From Polytrichum commune (lineage: Eukaryota; Streptophyta; Polytrichopsida; Polytrichales; Polytrichaceae), in NCBI GenBank assembly GCA_950295325.1, contig OX485806.1:1614001-1674000 (forward strand): 60,000 nucleotides of DNA, in the 5' to 3' direction. The notes under the pieces are model-generated. The model did no database searches, was not told the origin of the DNA, and was given only the letters and a program-made list of their open reading frames with translations. This document shows, in pieces, positions 55,014-60,000 of this stretch (within the stretch, counting starts at the first letter, position 1; each line of letters starts with the position of its first letter). Position numbers and translations under genes: made by a program.

Positions 55014-56129
55014 CTACCCTAAACATTGCATTTAGTGTCACCTATTTTATTTGTCTTGCTCAATATAAAGCGTAAATCACCCATGTAGTGTCACCAACAA
55101 TAAAAGTAAACCTAATATTATTTGTCACTTCTCATATAAAATTTAGGGCATCACTGATTTACAATCACTGCCACTTAGTAAGTGATTTTCATCCAAAACA
55201 TAATCATCCATGACAATATCTCATTCCCATGGAGGGGGGTGGACTCTTCATACAACTTATGAACTAATGTGAGTGTAAGAAGGGGTTTTATTTAAGGTAT
55301 TAATGAACATAGTATACGTAAAGGAGATGTATTATTTCTCTTTAGTATGTACATTTAGAGAGGCTATCAAGAATTTTGAAGTAAAGGTGATTGTAAAAAA
55401 GCGGGCTCTAAGGGTTAGAGCAAGATTTGACAATAGATGTGTCAGTTTCATCCAATTCATGTTTTCATACGTTATTGTCATATGGTAATGTCCTCAATGA
55501 CTACCTCGTCAATTCTTGTTAAGGTTTGCATTTGGATTCTAGGTTTTACAAACTAAAGGCTCTTGGATCACTCATGTGCTCTCTTGAGTGCTCCTCTTGA
55601 ATTGTGGCTAAGTTATTGTGCTCTTGCCTTTGTTTGTTTGATGCAATTATTGAGTTAAATGCTATGGAGGAAAAAATGTTTAATGACTTTCTAACTGGAG
55701 AGTGAAAGTGGGTTGTATAAGTAATCAAGGTCTATTTAATTCATGAAGTTTGTTTTGTATATGTAGGGAATGTATTTATCACGTTAAATTGAAAAGCTTA
55801 GTATAAGTACATGAGTATGTTTTCTAGCATACCGTTTGTACGTATACATTTTGTTGTCTCTATAAACTTGTCGTATGTGGGAGGTTTATTTCATAGTGAC
55901 CCATACATGTCAATTAGGTTTCCAATGAAGAGTCCACACCCCGGGATTCCATTACGTAATTATTAGGATGCAAAATACCAAACTTTGTTTCAAGAATTGA
56001 CATAAATTTTGAATTGACATTTCACTATTCCATGACAATACTTGTAGACTTATTCATAGAAAATGTCATTAGGAAGTTACCATAGAGACATAAAATACCA
56101 TGTGATCAATAATATAATATTTAGTGTAC
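55014..56129 (+). mobile_element. CTACACT-family MITE split by a nested element
   Basis: The left part 55,014-55,228 (CTACCCTAAACATTGCATTT then AGTGTCACC..., CATCCATGACAATATCTCAT) and the right part about 56,010-56,129 (CCATGACAATACTTGTAGAC, AAGTTACCATAGAGACATAA, TTAGTGTA) follow the family consensus in order. The material between is a separate insertion. Confidence 0.7.
55229..55952. mobile_element. ~724-bp nested element with inverted ends
   Basis: The left end ATGGAGGGGGGTGGACTCTT and the right end (minus strand) ATGGAATCCCGGGGTGTGGA then CTCTTCAT share the block GTGGACTCTTCAT. It interrupts the surrounding MITE. A related end occurs at 39,285-39,475. No transposase recognised. Confidence 0.55.
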
Positions 56130-56753
56130 ATATTGAGCAATTTTAGCATTTAGAGAATTTTACGTTTCTTCAAGAAACATTTACCGTAAATAAAAAAGAT
56201 GGAATTGAGTCTCCGATTTAATTTAATATATTTTGAGACATAATATGATTTAGTTATGAGTTTTCAAAGTGTTATGCTAGGTTGATCTATGATGGACCTA
56301 ATGACACCTCATATTAGATTTCAAGTAGACCCATTCATAGAGAGTAATGATTTGCCATTGTTGTTTATAACTATATGCCCTCACATAACATTACTAAGTG
56401 ACGTGGGCCCTCAAAATATAACAATGAGATGTTGGGAGTTCAATCTGTATACGAATCTCCATGGACATCTTTTTTAGCATCTCAATGTTATGTTTTGAGG
56501 GCCCACGGAACGTGACTTGTACGCTAAGTAATGTTATGCACCATGTGTGTGTCTCGAGTCCAACACCCTAGCAACCAATCATAGAGAAGGAATAGGAAAG
56601 AATAATTTTCTCCCTTAAATTATGCTTGTGATAAGTAGAGATATTGTGTCCTTATTTCCGGTACTTGCCTCTCCAATGTAAGTGCTTCTAGATTTTCTTG
56701 GGGGAGTTGGGCTCCACCTAGCTCCGAAACCTCCCCTCCCTCATTACATTAAG
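56130..56753. other. Non-genic stretch
   Basis: Contains an inverted pair around GTGGGCCCTCAAAATATAAC (56,404) and ACATAACA/TTTTGAGGGCCCACG (56,488-56,508), suggesting a small old hairpin element. No gene. Confidence 0.3.
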
Positions 56754-57054
56754 AGCCGGTTCACATGGGGTCCCAAGTCCCACTCATGTTAGAAAGTCCC
56801 AACATGGAGACCAAGTCCCAACTTATGAGCTTCAAGAAACCATTAAAATATGGTTAATTATCATTAGAGTTGGATCTTGATTATTTAAGACAAAAATATT
56901 TGCAAGACTTGGGTTGAGAGTAGGGTCTAGCTTTTTGATCGACCCAACACTCAAACACATCTCCCAAGCCTCACCTACAAGAAAACTAGACCCTACTTGG
57001 GTTGAGAGTACGGTCAAACTAGAGACTTAGGACTTGGGACACCGTGTGAAGTGG
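56754..57054. mobile_element. ~300-bp PIF-like MITE
   Basis: The left end GAGCCGGTTCACATGGGGTC then CCAAGTCCC and the right end (minus strand) CCACTTCACACGGTGTCCCA then AGTCC are diverged inverted repeats resembling the GTTTACACC-type ends of the other PIF-type MITEs. TAA (56,750-56,752) lies near the left end and TAA (57,055-57,057) follows the right end. The interior repeats GGGTTGAGAGTA twice. Confidence 0.55.
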
Positions 57055-57387
57055 TAAGTTGAAACTTCTATACTATCAACGGTTGAGATTGCACGGATGG
57101 ACCTCAAGTGACTTGGAGACACGTATCCTTAGAAAGTGTCTGTATTTCTCAAGACGAGGTCAAGTGAGGCAAATCTCGAGTCTTAAGATGAGACATGTGT
57201 GCCAGCGTTCAAACTAAGCTACCATGAGGGAAGAAACCCAAAAAATTAGTGACTCCATTCTCCAGGTTCTGGGCATTGGGAACAGGGACTTGGCGAGCCA
57301 CGATGGTGCGGAGGAAACCCACCTTCCCCCCCCCCCCCTTTTTCTTCTTCTTCTTCTTCTTCTTCCTCCTCCTCCTCCTCTTTTCTC
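57055..57387. other. Non-genic stretch ending in a C/T-rich run
   Basis: 57,328-57,387 is a (C)13 run followed by TTC/CTC repeats. Proline-, phenylalanine- or glutamate-rich frames here are artefacts of that run. Confidence 0.5.
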
Positions 57388-57910
57388 CCATAGCCACAGC
57401 TCTCCTGAGTCCGCTGCTGCTTGCCGCCTCTCATTGTCTGGTGGAGGATCTGTTGTTCCTGCTGCTGCCACCTCTTCACGCCTCCTAAGGTATGTGGTAT
57501 GTTCCCTATTTTCGTGTTCTCCAGCTTCTGCTGTTTAGAGTTACACAACGCAACTTGTGTTGCATGAGCACAGCTACAACGAAGCATCAGCAAAAACTCG
57601 GAACGAAAATCGGACCTCCCCCTGATTTCTTCTTCCTCCTCCTCCTTCTTTCTCCTTGTCCCCCTGCCATAGCCACGGCTCTCCTGAGTCCGGCTGCTGC
57701 TTGCTGCCTCTCGTTGTCTGTTGGTGGACGATCTCTTCTTCCTGCTGCTGCCACCTCTTCACGCCTCCTAAGGTATGTGGGTGCTGTTTGGTTCGTTCAG
57801 CTTCTGCCGTTTAGATTTACACAGCGTACCTTGTGTTGCATGAGCATAACTACAACGAAGCATCAGCAAGAGCTCGGAACAAAAATCGGACCTCCCCCTG
57901 ATTTCATCAT
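57388..57910 (+). repeat. ~280-bp tandem duplication
   Basis: 57,388-57,625 (CCATAGCCACAGCTCTCCTG ... ATCGGACCTCCCCCTGATTT) is repeated at 57,668-57,905 with about 10% differences, separated by a short TC-rich run. Each unit ends CTCCTAAGGTATGTG followed by a TTCTGC-GTTTAGA-TTACACA block. It may be a duplicated promoter or 5' leader. Confidence 0.75.
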
Positions 57911-59373
57911 GGTTACTGGCAGTGCATGTTTCTTGATTTCGTGAGTGACATATTAGATCCTCCCAATTGTGTCCACTATTGAGTGTGTTGTAGTTAATAA
58001 AATCCGAAGTCGTGCTAGTCCGATCTCTTTTAAGCATGTGTTTGTTTTATGGTAGTTGTTCTTTGATCTCTCCGAACCACACACCGATCAAATATAGGGG
58101 TCCAATCAAGAAACGTAACCAAATGACACCCACATACCTTAGTGAGAGGCAGGGGTTCACTGTTCCGTGAGAAGTTGTTATTCCACTATGGATTGATGAA
58201 CATAGGTTAGAGGGAAAGAACATCAACTCTATTGCACGTTTCAAAAGTTGCTTCGATTAGTTGGATCCATGATTTGGTATATTAAGCTGAAGCTAAAGCT
58301 CAAAGGACTTTGAGGAAGCACCCCTCGGATTGCAAACTCCCAATTTTGTCGGTGGTGGTTTTGTGGTTGCAGGAACTTGGCTGTTGCTCTAAGTTGGGTA
58401 GTGGTTGTTCCCAAAGAGCTTTTGCTGGAGCAAACAAGAACATTTGTTATAGGTATTATAGGGACTCCGTGAAGAATGATGGCAGGCCATCAAAGGCTGG
58501 AGGTGAATTTGAAGATCAATATTGAAACATTAACACCATCTTCACATGTATTTTTGATCTATTCCAAGATGTCCATAACTTTCTCAACACCAAGGTTGTT
58601 ACTTGTGACATTTCAAATTTTGATTTCTTTGGGTATATAGTGGTCAATGATTTTTATTTTCATTTCCTTTCACTTCAAAGTAATAATAAATTAAACAAGT
58701 TTTTTTTCTCACCCCACATGAGTCATTGTCGGCGGGGATATTACATCGTTTGTGAGGATTGGATTCATCAATATGGAAGGGTTGTGCAATACTATGCACA
58801 ACCATCTACAAAAAGTTAGTAAAGAATGTGAAATACGTAGTTGAGGAGGTGTGCACTACCAGTTAGTTTTAAGAGAGCTCACAATTTGTTACCTACGCAC
58901 GAAATACATACATTTATTAAGAAATGTACAAATTTGAAACATTTATTGAAGTGTTTTGCTTAAATTTGGGAAGTCTTAACAAATGTTTATAGAGTTTGAG
59001 AGCGTATTTACAATGGATGGCAAATGTTTGTAAGGAATATATATTATAGTTGAGATCGAGTGGAGGACATTAATTATGTCCCGACCTATTCAATGTATTC
59101 TTATTTATTGTATGTTAATTAATTGATTTCTACATATGACTAATACAAATTCCAATATGATTTTGATCCGTGTATGATTTGATACCAAATGTCTACATAG
59201 AAGAGTATTGTGCACCTCATAATGAAAAAATGGGTTGCCTCTTATATTGCATTAATATGCAAGTTTTTGGATTCATAGGGATTGTGCTGCAAACCTTGAC
59301 ATTATCATCGCAAATCTTCACACGGAAAGTCAAATATCAAAACAACAAATTTTCTTGTTGCAAGACTTCCAAG
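57911..59373. other. Non-genic or 5' region of the last gene
   Basis: A 71-codon plus frame at 58,310-58,525 (FAGANKNICYRYYRDSVKND) reads like protein but has no recognised family; it could be an upstream exon. The remainder is AT-rich with no repeats noted. Confidence 0.3.
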
Positions 59374-60000
59374 ATGTCAAATAACATAAAGAAAGCTTTC
59401 GAGATCGTGGAAGATATGAGGAAATTGTCAAGTTCGATTCTATTGAATGAAAAGCAATGCAACAATTTGGTGGCAAACTTCCGAAAGGGTGTGGAAGCAA
59501 TTCAAAAGATCAAGAAAGGCTCCCGAGGGAATGTGTTCAGTGATGTTGAACAAGATTTAATTCAGATTGTGGACAAAGCAAAAAATGTGGTTGATGAATG
59601 TTGCAAGGAAGATTGGTGCCATGGTGCAGTGTTGCAAATAAACAACAAAGAGGTTTTTAGAGAGCTTCTCTTGGACTTGGAATGTTGTTTCCATACAATG
59701 TGTGACATATCTCGAATGCGTTATCAAGGTCAAAGCCAAAATATTCTTCAAATTCAAAGTTGTACCACATTCTATCCAGCATCCATTGATGAAGTTGAAG
59801 AGGACCAAAATTCACTACATAAAAGACTCTCAAAGCATTTGACAATCGACACAATTGAGGATCGTGCACTTGCACAATACCTATTGGGACGAGTGACAGG
59901 TCTACAATTGGCTCGAGGTGAAGAATTGGATAATATTGTTTTCCCTTATGATTACCCACATTCTAAGTCTTCAGGAAGGTTGAGTATTCCGTTGGGTGAA
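59374..60000 (+). CDS. N-terminal helical (HeLo/MCA-like) domain protein, truncated by window
   Basis: From ATG 59,374 the frame is open for 209 codons to the edge. It begins MSNNIKKAFEIVEDMRKLSS, then LLNEKQCNNLVANFRKGVEA, EQDLIQIVDKAKNVVDECCK, DWCHGAVLQINNKEVFRELL. The run of amphipathic helices with a Cys-Lys-x-Asp-Trp turn resembles the N-terminal HeLo/MCA-type bundle that precedes kinase domains in plant MLKL-like and related proteins. The kinase or other effector domain would lie beyond 60,000. A weaker alternative is another helical-bundle protein. An upstream exon ending near 59,370 is possible. Confidence 0.55.
   Translation, partial: MSNNIKKAFEIVEDMRKLSSSILLNEKQCNNLVANFRKGVEAIQKIKKGSRGNVFSDVEQDLIQIVDKAKNVVDECCKEDWCHGAVLQINNKEVFRELLLDLECCFHTMCDISRMRYQGQSQNILQIQSCTTFYPASIDEVEEDQNSLHKRLSKHLTIDTIEDRALAQYLLGRVTGLQLARGEELDNIVFPYDYPHSKSSGRLSIPLGE

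Noticed and set aside
57209-57593. Glu/Lys-rich or Pro/Phe-rich small proteins
   Set aside because: They are translations of the C13 and TTC/CTC run.

Overview
This window looks like nuclear DNA of a land plant with a large, transposon-rich genome. The evidence is interstitial telomere-type CCCTAAA repeats near 2.9-3.0 kb and 39.83-39.91 kb, exons of three conserved plant gene families (REV7/MAD2B, EYA phosphatase, CHY-RING ubiquitin ligase) with GT-AG introns, and remnants of the usual plant transposon superfamilies. Several multicopy-looking proteins (the FCP1-like DLNGV protein, the HARBI1-like transposase, the DUF7869-like protein) remind me of seed-free plants such as mosses, lycophytes and ferns. 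That placement is inference from memory, not something shown by the sequence.

Layout. 0-2.3 kb: the 5' part of a minus-strand zinc-finger gene carrying an in-frame stop, running off the left edge. 2.3-30.6 kb: gene-poor, AT-rich DNA made of transposon relics: two head-to-head CACTA-type elements (8.2-10.4 kb), a decayed Ty3/gypsy polyprotein (15.5-18.0 kb) hit by younger insertions, a HARBI1-like transposase relic (20.0-20.6 kb), a hAT transposase C-terminus (23.0-23.3 kb), and many MITEs whose terminal inverted repeats and, in some cases, target-site duplications can be read directly.

30.7-46.0 kb is the most unusual part. A GC-rich minus-strand block holds an FCP1-like phosphatase-domain gene and a four-exon gene of about 1,377 codons that contains a ParB/sulfiredoxin-like DGQH motif. 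A plus-strand block holds an apparently intact two-exon DUF7869-like (transposase-like) gene of about 998 aa. Between, inside and around these genes are about 30 copies of a perfect or near-perfect 22-bp palindrome: half-site TTTACGAACG, a variable dinucleotide, then the reverse complement of the half-site. The palindromes sit in every intron of the DGQH gene, twice in frame in its coding sequence, and in tandem arrays at 37.5-38.2 and 41.5-42.2 kb. A decayed second copy of the DGQH gene's 3' end lies at 42.2-42.6 kb. I know of no described plant element with this organisation, and I propose it is a mobile or selfish system whose binding or recombination site is the palindrome.

49.03-54.89 kb is a second notable structure. 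Inverted terminal repeats (30 of 31 positions plus one indel) bracket 5.9 kb that contains, all on the minus strand, the last exon of an EYA-type phosphatase gene, the last two exons of a CHY-RING ubiquitin-ligase gene and a five-exon REV7/MAD2B gene with one frameshift. This is a gene-capturing (Pack-type) transposon of the same family as several MITEs in the window. 55-59 kb is repeats and MITEs. From 59,374 a new plus-strand gene begins whose N-terminus resembles the helical HeLo/MCA-like domain found ahead of kinase-type plant proteins, and it runs off the right edge.
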